Source: Candidatus Pelagibacter sp. (GTDB taxonomy: Bacteria; Pseudomonadota; Alphaproteobacteria; Pelagibacterales; Pelagibacteraceae). From it: DNA of 39,298 nt. The stretch spans positions 1 through 39,298 of the forward strand of contig NZIO01000024.1 of assembly GCA_002689925.1 (NCBI GenBank), read 5' to 3'. Below are positions 29,413 through 38,084 of the stretch, in pieces (within the stretch, counting starts at the first letter, position 1; each line of letters begins with the position of its first letter). The translations under genes and the position numbers were made by a program. Under the pieces are notes generated by a model that saw only the letters and a program-made list of their open reading frames with translations, was not told the origin of the DNA and made no database searches.

Positions 29413-30182
29413 TGAAGATTGGATTTATTGGAACAGGCAAAATAACAAGTGCAGTAATAGAGGGAATAATAAAATCAAAATTAAAAGTAAATGAAATTAT
29501 TATTTCCAAACGAAATAATAAAATTTCAGCAAATCTTAAAAGAAAAAGTAAAAAAATAACAATTTATGATGATAACCAAAAAATAATTAATAAAAGTAAA
29601 TGGGTTTTTTTATCAGTAACTCCAATAGTTGGAGAAAAAATTATTAAAGATTTAAAATTTAAATCTAATCAGACTATTATTAGTTTTATTTCTACAATAA
29701 ACTTATCTCAGCTTAAAAAAATGATTAAAACAAAAGTAACGATTGTCAGAGCTATTCCTTTACCTCCAATTTCTTTAAGAAAAGGACCTGTTCCCATATG
29801 CCCTCCCAACAAAAAAGTAAGAGATTTTTTTAATCAATTAGGCACAACAGTTGAAATTAAAAATGAAAAATTATCAAATAATTTTTGGTCTGTTTCTGGA
29901 ATGATGGCACCATTTTATGAGCTATTAAATACAATAGTTGTGTGGCTGGTTAAAAAAGGAGTAAAAAGAAATGATGCTCAAAAGTATATAACTTCACTTT
30001 TTGTTGCTTTGTCTGAAGATTCGGTTGTTAATTCTAAAAAAGATTTAAAATATTTAGTAGAAGAATCTCAAACACCTAAAGGTTTAAACGCACAAGGTGT
30101 TAAAGAACTTAAAAAAGCTAAATTTTATAATTCTTTAGAAAAAACATTAAATAGTATTCTCAAAAGACTAAACAAAGTATAA
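29412..30182 (+). CDS. Divergent pyrroline-5-carboxylate reductase-like protein
   Basis: This 256-residue NAD(P)-binding protein starts MKIGFIGTGKITSAVIEGI, as in ProC-family P5C reductases, and is predicted to have the same N-terminal Rossmann plus C-terminal helical dimer domain. The central VRAIPLPPISLRKGP replaces the usual VRAMPNTPA, and the C-terminal ESQTPKGLNAQGV replaces the SPGGTTxxG that builds the proline site. The enzyme may therefore act on a different cyclic imine or keto substrate. It lies between two transporter cassettes, 7 bases before the second LivG-like gene. Confidence 0.78.
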   Translation: MKIGFIGTGKITSAVIEGIIKSKLKVNEIIISKRNNKISANLKRKSKKITIYDDNQKIINKSKWVFLSVTPIVGEKIIKDLKFKSNQTIISFISTINLSQLKKMIKTKVTIVRAIPLPPISLRKGPVPICPPNKKVRDFFNQLGTTVEIKNEKLSNNFWSVSGMMAPFYELLNTIVVWLVKKGVKRNDAQKYITSLFVALSEDSVVNSKKDLKYLVEESQTPKGLNAQGVKELKKAKFYNSLEKTLNSILKRLNKV

Positions 30183-30189
30183 ATCTTTC

Positions 30190-30984
30190 ATGCAGCTAAA
30201 TGAAAATATTTTACAAGTAGATAATGTCTCTAAATATTTTGGTGGTCTTGCTGCTGTATCAAATTGTTCTCTTAACATTAAAAAAGGATCAATTACAGGA
30301 GTAATAGGACCAAATGGATCCGGTAAATCAACTTTATTTAATTTAATTTCTGGTAATATTAAGCCATCAGATGGAAATGTTTTATTTAATGGTGAAGACA
30401 TCACTGGCATTCCCTCGTACGAACTTTTTTCAAAAGGTTTATTAAGAACTTTTCAAATAGCTCATGAATTTACAAATCTTACAGTTTTAGAAAATTTGAT
30501 GATGGTACCAGGTGATCAATCTGGAGAATTATTGATAAATGCTTTGTTTAAACCAAAGTTGGTTAAAAAAGAAGAAGCTAAGGTTAAAGAAAAAGCCTTA
30601 GAAGTGATAGAGTTTTTAAATTTAAAACATCTTTCGAATGAACTTGCAGGAAATTTATCTGGAGGACAAAAAAAATTATTAGAGCTCGGAAGAACTATGA
30701 TGGTTAATGCAAAATTGGTTTTATTGGATGAAGTTGGTGCTGGGGTTAACAGAACACTTTTAAAAGATATTGGTACTGCAATATTAAGGCTAAATAAGGA
30801 ACAGGGATATACATTTTGTATGATTGAACATGATATGGATTTTATTAGTCGATTATGCAATCCTGTAATTGTAATGGCTGAAGGTTCTGTCTTATTTGAA
30901 GGTACCTCCGATAAAGTTAAAAAAAATGAGAAAGTTATTGAAAGTTATTTAGGCAGAGGGTCTAAAATAAGGGATGGAAATTAA
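30190..30984 (+). CDS. Second Liv-type ABC ATPase, LivG-like
   Basis: This 264-residue ATPase has Walker A GPNGSGKS, signature LSGGQKKLLELG and switch EHDM. Walker B reads LLDEVGAGVN, with Val where DEP is standard; the catalytic Glu is retained. It opens the second importer core (order G-F-H-M), unlike the first (H-M-G-F). Its stop shares a base with the next start. Confidence 0.93.
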   Translation: MQLNENILQVDNVSKYFGGLAAVSNCSLNIKKGSITGVIGPNGSGKSTLFNLISGNIKPSDGNVLFNGEDITGIPSYELFSKGLLRTFQIAHEFTNLTVLENLMMVPGDQSGELLINALFKPKLVKKEEAKVKEKALEVIEFLNLKHLSNELAGNLSGGQKKLLELGRTMMVNAKLVLLDEVGAGVNRTLLKDIGTAILRLNKEQGYTFCMIEHDMDFISRLCNPVIVMAEGSVLFEGTSDKVKKNEKVIESYLGRGSKIRDGN

Positions 30985-31691
30985 TGGCATTTTTTGAAGG
31001 AATAAAAATGACAGGAGGTTATGGAGGTGGTCCCGATATAATTTCTTCTTGTTCCGTAAATGTTAATCAAGGTGAAATAGTTTCTATACTTGGTCCGAAT
31101 GGAGCTGGCAAATCTACAGCTATGAAAGCTATGTTGGGATTATTAAATCTTAAATCAGGGAAAGTTATTATTGATGGAATAGATATTTCAAATTTAAACC
31201 CACAAGATAGAGTTAAAAAAGGAATATCATTTGTACCACAATCTAAAAATGTATTTGCTGGATTAAGTGTTGAGGAAAATCTAGAAATGGGAGCTTTTTT
31301 AAGAGACGAAAATTTCCAAGAAATTATTAGTGAAATTTATGAATTATTTCCTATTTTAAGAGAAAAAAAATCTCAGTTAGTTGGTGAGTTATCTGGAGGA
31401 CAAAGACAACAAGTGGCATTAGGAAGAGCATTAATGACAAAACCATCTGTTTTAATGTTAGATGAACCAACGGCTGGAGTTTCTCCAATTGTTATGGATG
31501 AGTTATTTGATCATATTTTGAAAGTAAAAAAAAAAAATGTTGCTATTTTGATGGTTGAACAAAATGCTAAACAAGCGCTTAGCATATCAGACAGGGGATA
31601 CATATTAGTTACAGGAGAGAATAAATACTCTGGAACAGGAAAAGAATTATTAAATGATTCAAGAGTAAGAAGCTCTTTTTTAGGAGGTTAA
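30984..31691 (+). CDS. Second Liv-type ABC ATPase, LivF-like
   Basis: This 235-residue ATPase has GPNGAGKS (Walker A), the LSGGQRQQVALG signature, Walker B LMLDEPTAGVSP and VEQNAKQAL at the switch. A GGYGGGPDIISSCSV lead-in replaces the usual LivF GYG.IxAL. It pairs with the preceding LivG-like subunit and is followed one base later by the permease. Confidence 0.93.
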   Translation: MAFFEGIKMTGGYGGGPDIISSCSVNVNQGEIVSILGPNGAGKSTAMKAMLGLLNLKSGKVIIDGIDISNLNPQDRVKKGISFVPQSKNVFAGLSVEENLEMGAFLRDENFQEIISEIYELFPILREKKSQLVGELSGGQRQQVALGRALMTKPSVLMLDEPTAGVSPIVMDELFDHILKVKKKNVAILMVEQNAKQALSISDRGYILVTGENKYSGTGKELLNDSRVRSSFLGG

Positions 31692-31692
31692 T

Positions 31693-32703
31693 ATGGATTT
31701 TATAAATTCTATAGTTTTACTTTTAAATTATATTTTTGTACCTGCTTTATCTTATGGATCTCAATTAGCTTTAGGAGCTATTTTTGTTTCTTTAATTTAT
31801 GGGATTTTACGATTTGCATATTTTACAGCAGGAGATCTAATGTCATTTGGTACCATGTGCACAATTTTATTTACATGGTATTTTCAATCTTTTGGAATTA
31901 ATTTAGGTTTTCTTCCCACTGCATTACTTGCTATACCTTTTGCCGTTGCAATTACAATATTATATGTCCTTGTTAAGGATAAATTAATTTTTAGTTATTA
32001 TCGTACAAAAAAAAGTCCACCCGTTATGCTTGCGATGGTAAGTATTGGCACAATGTTTGTAACACAAGCAATTGTTAGAATAATTATTGGACCTTTTGAT
32101 AGACGCTTTTTTGATGGAGAAAAATTTATTTTAAAAGCAAATGAATTTAAAGAAATAACAGGTTTGAATGAAGGATTGACGATTAAATCAACGCAGGTAA
32201 TTACTTTACTAGTTACAATTATTGTTGTTTCAACTTTATTTTGGTTTTTAAATAAAACAAAAACTGGAAAAAGTATGCGTGCTTATTCAGATAACGAAGA
32301 TTTAGCACTTTTATCTGGCATAGATCCTAAAAAAGTAGTTATGATTACTTGGGTAATTGCAGCTATTTTAGCAACAATTGGAGGAACTCTTTATGGTTTA
32401 GATAAAAGTTTTAAACCATTTACTTATTTTAACAATATGCTTCCAATATTTGCTGCAGCAATTGTCGGAGGCATTGGAAATCCCTTTGGAGCTTTTCTTG
32501 GTGGATATGTTATTGCTTTTTCCGAAATACTTGTAACTTATGCGTATAAAAAGTTTTTTGTATATATTCTTCCAGAAAGTTTAGAGCCTGATGGTTTATT
32601 ACAATTACTGTCAACAGATTATAAATTTGCAGTTTCATTTTCTATTTTAGTTGTAGTTCTATTATTTAGACCTTCGGGTATTTTTAAAGGTAAAGTAATA
32701 TGA
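31693..32703 (+). CDS. Second Liv-type ABC permease, LivH-like
   Basis: This 336-residue permease is longer than the first LivH-like protein (297). It keeps GAIFVSLIYGILRFAYFTAGDLMSFG (LivH entry), KTGKSMRAYSDNEDLALLSGID (ATPase-contact loop) and AAIVGGIGNPFGAFLGGY. An extra loop of about 25-30 residues (residues roughly 135-160, DGEKFILKANEFKEITG) is predicted to face the periplasm. It overlaps the next gene by 4 bases. Confidence 0.92.
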   Translation: MDFINSIVLLLNYIFVPALSYGSQLALGAIFVSLIYGILRFAYFTAGDLMSFGTMCTILFTWYFQSFGINLGFLPTALLAIPFAVAITILYVLVKDKLIFSYYRTKKSPPVMLAMVSIGTMFVTQAIVRIIIGPFDRRFFDGEKFILKANEFKEITGLNEGLTIKSTQVITLLVTIIVVSTLFWFLNKTKTGKSMRAYSDNEDLALLSGIDPKKVVMITWVIAAILATIGGTLYGLDKSFKPFTYFNNMLPIFAAAIVGGIGNPFGAFLGGYVIAFSEILVTYAYKKFFVYILPESLEPDGLLQLLSTDYKFAVSFSILVVVLLFRPSGIFKGKVI

Positions 32704-34070
32704 AACAATATACAGATGTTATTAGTGCTTATGCAATAATGCTAGGACTTATAATACTAGTAGGTTTGTTGCAGTCTTGGAGCATAGCTTTATCAATTTT
32801 ATGTTTTTGTTTAATTTCAGCAGTAATGACAATTGGAGCTAATATTCAATGGGGATATGCAGGGTTAATTAATTTTGGAATTATGGGATACACAGCTTTA
32901 GGTGGCCTTGCAGCAGTTTTGATATCAGTTCCACCAGTTAAAGAAGCTTGGCAAGTTGGTGGAATACAAATGCTCATATGTTTGTTAATGATTGTTTTCA
33001 TGGTTTTTAGTATTCGTTTTATTATTAAAAAATACCAAAAATTCAGAAAAAGAAATTATATAATTGCATTTATAATTATAGTTGGTTTAATTTTTTTAAG
33101 ATTAATATCTGGCCCAGCAACTCATTTAATAGAATCAGTCAATCCTGCAACAACTGGATTTTTAGGAGGCATGGGATTGCCAATTATATTTTCTTGGATA
33201 GTCGGAGCTTTTTTTGCTGGGGGTTTAGCTTATGTGATAGGTAAAATTGCTTTAGGACTTCGAGCAGATTATTTAGCAATAGCAACGCTACTCATTTCAG
33301 AAATTGTAATTGCTGTAATTAAACATGAAGATTGGTTATCTAGAGGAGTAAAAAATGTTATTGGATTAAAAAGGCCCGTTCCTTACGAAATTGATCTTCA
33401 AACTAAGCAATGGTTTATTAATTTAGTTGAAAAATTTAATCAGGGAAGTTTAAATTTAGTTACTAATATTTTAGAAAGAGAGCAGTTATTAAAACAATTG
33501 GTAATTGATGGATCAACAGTTTTTGTTAAGTTATGTTATGCAGGACTTTTTACAATTGTAGTAATAATTTTATTAATTATAACCCAAAAAGCTCTTTATT
33601 CCCCCTGGGGAAGAATGATGCGAGCTATTCGAGATAACGATGAAGCTGCGAATGCTATGGGTAAAAATGTAGTTAAACAACATCTTTTAATTTTTGTGCT
33701 TGGTTCAGCTGTAGTAGGAATTGCTGGAGCAATGATGGTTACTTATGATGGTTTATTTACACCGGGTAGTTATAGACCCATGCGTTATACTTTTTTAATC
33801 TGGGTTATGGTAATAGTAGGAGGTAGTGGAAATAATTTTGGTGCAATCTTGGGAGGTTTTGCTGTTTGGTTTTTATGGATTGAAGCTGCGCCAGCTGCAT
33901 TATATTTAATTAATTTATTTACAAGTGGTCTAGAAGAAACAAATGCTTTACGATTACATTTAATAAATAGTATACCTTATTTTAGGTTATTAGTAATGGG
34001 AATAGCTCTACTATTAGTTATGAGATATAAACCTAAGGGTATCCTACCTGAAAAAATTAAACATATATAA
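32700..34070 (+). CDS. Second Liv-type ABC permease, LivM-like, enlarged
   Basis: This 456-residue LivM-like permease is about 100 residues longer than the first. It has the entry IGANIQWGYAGLINFGIMGYTALGG, LGLRADYLAIATLLISEI in the middle, MMRAIRDNDEAANAMGKNVVKQ (ATPase contact) and GGSGNNFGAILGGF. The extra length is an inserted hydrophobic/basic stretch at about residues 85-150, possibly two more membrane segments, and a longer periplasmic loop at about 225-270. No substrate-binding protein follows; the next gene is convergent 9 bases away. Confidence 0.9.
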   Translation: MKQYTDVISAYAIMLGLIILVGLLQSWSIALSILCFCLISAVMTIGANIQWGYAGLINFGIMGYTALGGLAAVLISVPPVKEAWQVGGIQMLICLLMIVFMVFSIRFIIKKYQKFRKRNYIIAFIIIVGLIFLRLISGPATHLIESVNPATTGFLGGMGLPIIFSWIVGAFFAGGLAYVIGKIALGLRADYLAIATLLISEIVIAVIKHEDWLSRGVKNVIGLKRPVPYEIDLQTKQWFINLVEKFNQGSLNLVTNILEREQLLKQLVIDGSTVFVKLCYAGLFTIVVIILLIITQKALYSPWGRMMRAIRDNDEAANAMGKNVVKQHLLIFVLGSAVVGIAGAMMVTYDGLFTPGSYRPMRYTFLIWVMVIVGGSGNNFGAILGGFAVWFLWIEAAPAALYLINLFTSGLEETNALRLHLINSIPYFRLLVMGIALLLVMRYKPKGILPEKIKHI

Positions 34071-34078
34071 AAAAATTC

Positions 34079-35107
34079 TTAATATCCAAGTTTTTTATCA
34101 ACTTTATTATTAAGCTCCTTTTTTTCCAAAAAAAGTTTTAGATTTTTTACAAATATATTAAGTGTCAATTCAATATAATTATTCAGTTCATCAGACGATA
34201 TATGTGGTGTGATGATTAAATTAGGAGTATCCCAAAGCTTTGAATCTTTTTTTATTGGTTCGGGAGTAAATACATCAAGTATTGCGCCTGCAATCTCATT
34301 TTTTTTGAGTTTTTCACATAAAACGTCATAATCCATAACTGACTGTCTTCCTATATTTACAATCCCACAAGTAGACTTAAGCTTATTAAGTCTTTCACGA
34401 TTAATTAAATTTTTAGTTTCAGGTGTACCAGGTACAGCTAGATATAAAAAATCTGCATCAGCTAAAACACTATCAATTTTATCAATAGTAATAATTTTTG
34501 AACATCCATCAACTTTTCGTCCTCTTTTGTTAACTCCAATTATATTAACACCCAAAGGAGCCATGAGTTTAGCCATTGAAGCGCCAAGAGAACCAGTCCC
34601 AACTAATACTAGCGTTTTTCCTTTAATAGGATTACTAAATAATGAAACAAACTTTTTATCTTTTTGATTAGTAATAATTTTAGTCATATGCCTTTGAAGC
34701 ATTAAAATACTCATTAATCCATATTCCCCAGCATTTTTAGCGTGCACTCCACTGCTATTAGTCAAAATTAAACCATCGAACATCCAATCTAAAGGAAACA
34801 AATGTTCTACACCTGCTGAAATAAGATGAATCCATTTTAGATTTGGCGCAATTTTTTTGAGATTTTTTGTAGAAAAATTCCATGCCAATAAAACATCAGA
34901 ATCAGTCATTGAAGTTTTAAAATTATCTTCATCCCAATCAATAAAGATCTGTATTTTTTTCTTTATTTCTGGAAATTGTTTTAACGCTTTGTCTAAATGT
35001 TCTTTTGTTATTGTAAAATTTTTTTCACCCTCAGCATCACTTGGAAAAGAACCAGGAGCCCAATGATTATTTTTAATATGAATCTTAATTTTTTTTTTAT
35101 TTTTCAA
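34079..35107 (-). CDS. D-isomer-specific 2-hydroxyacid dehydrogenase family protein
   Basis: This 342-residue NAD(P)-dependent dehydrogenase has GTGSLG at residues 170-175, and Arg254 (NIGRQ), Glu283 (TPEP) and His302 (TPHIS) supply the catalytic triad. The SAGVEHL and SSGVHAKNAGEYG segments match the GyaR/hydroxypyruvate-reductase side of the family. It overlaps the upstream Rieske oxygenase gene by 4 bases, so the two form a minus-strand operon, suggesting it reduces or oxidises a breakdown product of that oxygenase's substrate. It is clearly distinct from the gene at 20326. Confidence 0.9.
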   Translation of the reverse strand: MKNKKKIKIHIKNNHWAPGSFPSDAEGEKNFTITKEHLDKALKQFPEIKKKIQIFIDWDEDNFKTSMTDSDVLLAWNFSTKNLKKIAPNLKWIHLISAGVEHLFPLDWMFDGLILTNSSGVHAKNAGEYGLMSILMLQRHMTKIITNQKDKKFVSLFSNPIKGKTLVLVGTGSLGASMAKLMAPLGVNIIGVNKRGRKVDGCSKIITIDKIDSVLADADFLYLAVPGTPETKNLINRERLNKLKSTCGIVNIGRQSVMDYDVLCEKLKKNEIAGAILDVFTPEPIKKDSKLWDTPNLIITPHISSDELNNYIELTLNIFVKNLKLFLEKKELNNKVDKKLGY

Positions 35108-36456
35108 AATGCACCAGTTTTTTCCATTTCAGATAGTTTATGAATAATATTATTATCTCGTTCTTTAAGAGGTATATTTTCTAAATCAAACTGAACTTTC
35201 ATAACAGCTGATCCAATTGATTTAATAAACTTACGATCATCAATATTTCTTTTTGGTACTCTTAATACAGTGTCTTGACCATTTGTTTTTATTACTTCTC
35301 CTTTTTTTTGTTGTGGCTGAGGTGGTTCAGAGCCTGTTTCTAAATTTTTAATTAGCTTTCTAATTCGACGTCTATAAATCATAATTCCTTGGTCTGTCGG
35401 CATTAAATGCTCTTCTTTATGAGCGCTAATAGAACTCATACCTTCTACCGCTTCAGCATCACCTGGACTTTTTTGTTTTTCTTCTTGGGTTCTATTTATA
35501 ATTTCACCCGCTTCAATTTTTTCACATCCTTCTTTGTTATTATATTCTATTGGATCACCTCTTTCTCCAAAATTTCCCCAAGCTAATGCAACACAATGAG
35601 TGTCATCAATTGGCACAACCCAACGTGTAAAGGAACTTCTACCAAAATAACGAGTCTTAGTACCATCTGCAGCAAAAGCAGATCCAGCTTGAGTAAAGTT
35701 TGGTAAAATTAATTCATTTACCCTCACCCAAACATGATCATTTATACGCCTTGTGTTACACCCAAGATATTGAACTCCTCTTTCAAAAAATTCTATTTCA
35801 CCAACTTCAGCAAAACCTTTAGAAAATTGTATTCCTGAGCTTTGGCCATGTAAAAAAGAAGTATGTACTGGATCCATTATAGCATCAAGAACTTGTATCC
35901 AATTACAATTATATTCTATACGATAAGGTCTTGTAGTATTTCCAGGTATTTGAAAAGAATCATAGTTTGGAAATTCTGGAACTTTTTCAATAGGACCCAT
36001 GTAAGCAAAAATTAATCCATTAAATTCAATTACTGGATAAGCCCCAAGCTTAAAAGTCTTTCTTAGTTTTGCTGCAGGTTTTGAATCTGGATTTTCTCCA
36101 GGAGTTTCAAGAATTTCACCATCAGTTGAAAATAACCATCCGTGATAACAACATCGAATACCTTTGTCTTCAGTTTTTCCATATACTAAAGAAGCTCTTC
36201 TGTGAGGGCAATGTTTGTGGACTAAACCAATATCATTTTTTTTAGTTTTAAAAATAACTAAATCTTCACCAAGTATACGAATTTCTTTTGGAGTTTCACT
36301 AACATCAGACGTAAGAGAAACAGGATGCCAGTAACGTCTAAGATATTCTCCACAAGGAGTTCCAAAGTTAGTTTGTGATATTAAATTATCACTTTTTGGC
36401 TTTAATACTTTATTATACCCTCTATATTCTTTTATTTTTTTCTTATCAAAATTCAT
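35104..36456 (-). CDS. Rieske non-heme iron oxygenase, phthalate/vanillate-type
   Basis: This 450-residue oxygenase alpha subunit hydroxylates or O/N-demethylates its substrate. The Rieske [2Fe-2S] ligands are Cys83-x-His85 (CPH) and Cys102-x2-His105 (in CCYHGW); the mononuclear iron site is Asp195, His198 and His203 in DAIMDPVHTSFLH. The N-terminal PCGEYLRRYWHPV segment and overall length place it near phthalate dioxygenase, vanillate demethylase and related one-component-alpha enzymes. I start at ATG 36456, not the TTG 3 codons upstream. No reductase or ferredoxin partner is encoded in the window. Confidence 0.9.
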   Translation of the reverse strand: MNFDKKKIKEYRGYNKVLKPKSDNLISQTNFGTPCGEYLRRYWHPVSLTSDVSETPKEIRILGEDLVIFKTKKNDIGLVHKHCPHRRASLVYGKTEDKGIRCCYHGWLFSTDGEILETPGENPDSKPAAKLRKTFKLGAYPVIEFNGLIFAYMGPIEKVPEFPNYDSFQIPGNTTRPYRIEYNCNWIQVLDAIMDPVHTSFLHGQSSGIQFSKGFAEVGEIEFFERGVQYLGCNTRRINDHVWVRVNELILPNFTQAGSAFAADGTKTRYFGRSSFTRWVVPIDDTHCVALAWGNFGERGDPIEYNNKEGCEKIEAGEIINRTQEEKQKSPGDAEAVEGMSSISAHKEEHLMPTDQGIMIYRRRIRKLIKNLETGSEPPQPQQKKGEVIKTNGQDTVLRVPKRNIDDRKFIKSIGSAVMKVQFDLENIPLKERDNNIIHKLSEMEKTGAF

Positions 36457-36553
36457 TCTATACAATTATATCAATGTTTATCTAGACTATATTTTATTGA
36501 TTATTCTAAAAATCGCAATTAGATTTGATTAAATATTAAACAAAGAAATTAAG
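36457..36553. promoter_or_regulatory. Divergent intergenic region between the two Rieske oxygenase genes
   Basis: These 97 very AT-rich bases must carry the promoters of both divergent operons. I could not identify convincing -35/-10 pairs or a clear operator palindrome, and no regulator gene is in the window. A shared regulator site is plausible but not demonstrated. Confidence 0.4.
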
Positions 36554-37666
36554 ATGGGCAAAATTAAAAATTCAATACATGGATTACCAGCTAAGGCTTA
36601 TACTGATCAAGAATTTTGGAATATAGAAAGTAATACTGTTTTATCTGATGGATGGACTTTCGTAGGATTTGTTCATGAATTCTTAAAAGCTGGAGATGCG
36701 ATACCAATCACAATTGCTGATAAACCAATACTTCTTATAAAAAATAAAAAAGATGAAATTACCGCTTTTCATAATGTGTGTAGCCATCGCTGCCTTAAGT
36801 TAGTAGATGAAAAAAAAAATGTAGGAAAAATTATTCAGTGTCCTTATCATTCTTGGACATATGACCTTGATGGAAAATTAAGAGCAACACCACACTTTAG
36901 TGGAACAAACCAGCATATTCCCAAAGGTTTTAATTACTTAGATCATGGACTTAAACCAATTCGTATTTTTATTTGGCATGATTGGATTTTTATTAATATA
37001 AATGGAAAGGCAGACAAATTTGAAAAATATGCAAAGCCTATAATACAAAAATTTAAAGATTTTAATCTAGAAAAGATAAAACATGTTGCAACTTTAGATT
37101 TTGGTATAATAAATTCAAATTGGAAATTTCTAATAGAAAATTTTATTGAACCTTATCATGTTCAATTTGTTCACCGAACAACTACCAAACAACCTCTTAA
37201 AGATCATTATACTATTGTAGATGGGAAATGTTTAGGCAGCGGAGTTGATGTTAAAGAAGAAAATAAAGATAAAAGTACACTATCTGTTAGTTCACGCTAT
37301 TTATCTTTGTTTCCTAATTTTATCATAGGTAGTTATTTTCCTAATCAAATAGGTGTTTATTTAAATATCCCAATTGCACCTGGATTGACTAGCCAAAAAA
37401 GAATAATCTATATTACTGAAGGCCATAATATTACTGATGAAGAAATAAATGTTCAAAAAAAAATTTGGTGGAGTGTTCATAAAGAAGATCATGAGATCTG
37501 TGAAAGATTACAAAAAGGTAGAGCTTCACCAGTTTCTGAAAAAGGAGGTCTTTTATCTCCATATTGGGAAAAAAGTGTGAGTCAATTTCAAAAACTTATA
37601 ACTACACTTATGATTAAATCAAAAAAAAACATGAAAGGAAATAGGAATGTCAAAAGATATAAATAA
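36554..37666 (+). CDS. Rieske non-heme iron oxygenase, choline/carnitine-monooxygenase-like
   Basis: This 370-residue Rieske oxygenase alpha subunit has cluster ligands Cys76-x-His78 and Cys96-x2-His99 (CPYHSW) and mononuclear iron ligands Glu199, His202 and His207 (NFIEPYHVQFVH). The Glu in place of the usual first Asp, the NWKFLIENFIEPYH sequence and the C-terminal SPVSEKGGLLSPYWEKSVSQF resemble choline/carnitine monooxygenases, which attack quaternary amines. A glyoxalase-like gene begins inside its last 20 bases. Substrate unknown. Confidence 0.88.
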   Translation: MGKIKNSIHGLPAKAYTDQEFWNIESNTVLSDGWTFVGFVHEFLKAGDAIPITIADKPILLIKNKKDEITAFHNVCSHRCLKLVDEKKNVGKIIQCPYHSWTYDLDGKLRATPHFSGTNQHIPKGFNYLDHGLKPIRIFIWHDWIFININGKADKFEKYAKPIIQKFKDFNLEKIKHVATLDFGIINSNWKFLIENFIEPYHVQFVHRTTTKQPLKDHYTIVDGKCLGSGVDVKEENKDKSTLSVSSRYLSLFPNFIIGSYFPNQIGVYLNIPIAPGLTSQKRIIYITEGHNITDEEINVQKKIWWSVHKEDHEICERLQKGRASPVSEKGGLLSPYWEKSVSQFQKLITTLMIKSKKNMKGNRNVKRYK

Positions 37667-38066
37667 AAAAGGATATAGATTAGCACACACAATGATTAGA
37701 GTAAGAAACTTAGAAGCATCTTTTAATTTTTATTGCAAAACTTTAGGAATGAAAATTTTAAGAAAAACTGATTATCCAGATGGTAGATTCACTAATGCCT
37801 TTATAGGCTATGGTCTTGAAACAGAATCTCCTTGTTTAGAACTTACTCATAATTGGGATCAAAAAGAAAATTATGACAAAGGTAATGGCTGGGGTCATGT
37901 TTGTATAGAAACCCAAGACGTTTACAAAGCCTGTGATGATCTTTCTAAACTAGGTATAAAAATTACAAGAGCACCTGGGCCAATGAAACATGGGACCAGA
38001 GTAATTGCTTTCTGTGAAGATCCAGATGGGTACAAAGTAGAATTAAACGAACCAATAAAAGTATAA
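37647..38066 (+). CDS. Glyoxalase I-like (lactoylglutathione lyase family) protein
   Basis: This 139-residue vicinal-oxygen-chelate protein resembles glyoxalase I. The four metal ligands fit: His14 (AHTMIRV), Glu65 (CLELT), His84 (WGHVCI) and Glu132 (KVELNE). The RVRNLEASFNFYCKTLGMKIL and DPDGYKVEL segments are typical of GloA. It starts 20 bases inside the Rieske gene's end. In this setting it may detoxify a 2-oxoaldehyde, or be a related dioxygenase/isomerase acting on the pathway intermediate. Confidence 0.85.
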   Translation: MSKDINKKGYRLAHTMIRVRNLEASFNFYCKTLGMKILRKTDYPDGRFTNAFIGYGLETESPCLELTHNWDQKENYDKGNGWGHVCIETQDVYKACDDLSKLGIKITRAPGPMKHGTRVIAFCEDPDGYKVELNEPIKV

Positions 38067-38084
38067 AATAGAAAGGAAACAAAG

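Noticed and set aside
30516-30860. A 114-codon minus-strand frame inside the second LivG-like gene
   Set aside because: It is antisense to conserved ABC ATPase motifs and matches no family.
36457-36553. Operator palindrome between the two Rieske genes
   Set aside because: I looked for inverted repeats on both strands but found only weak AT-rich matches expected by chance.
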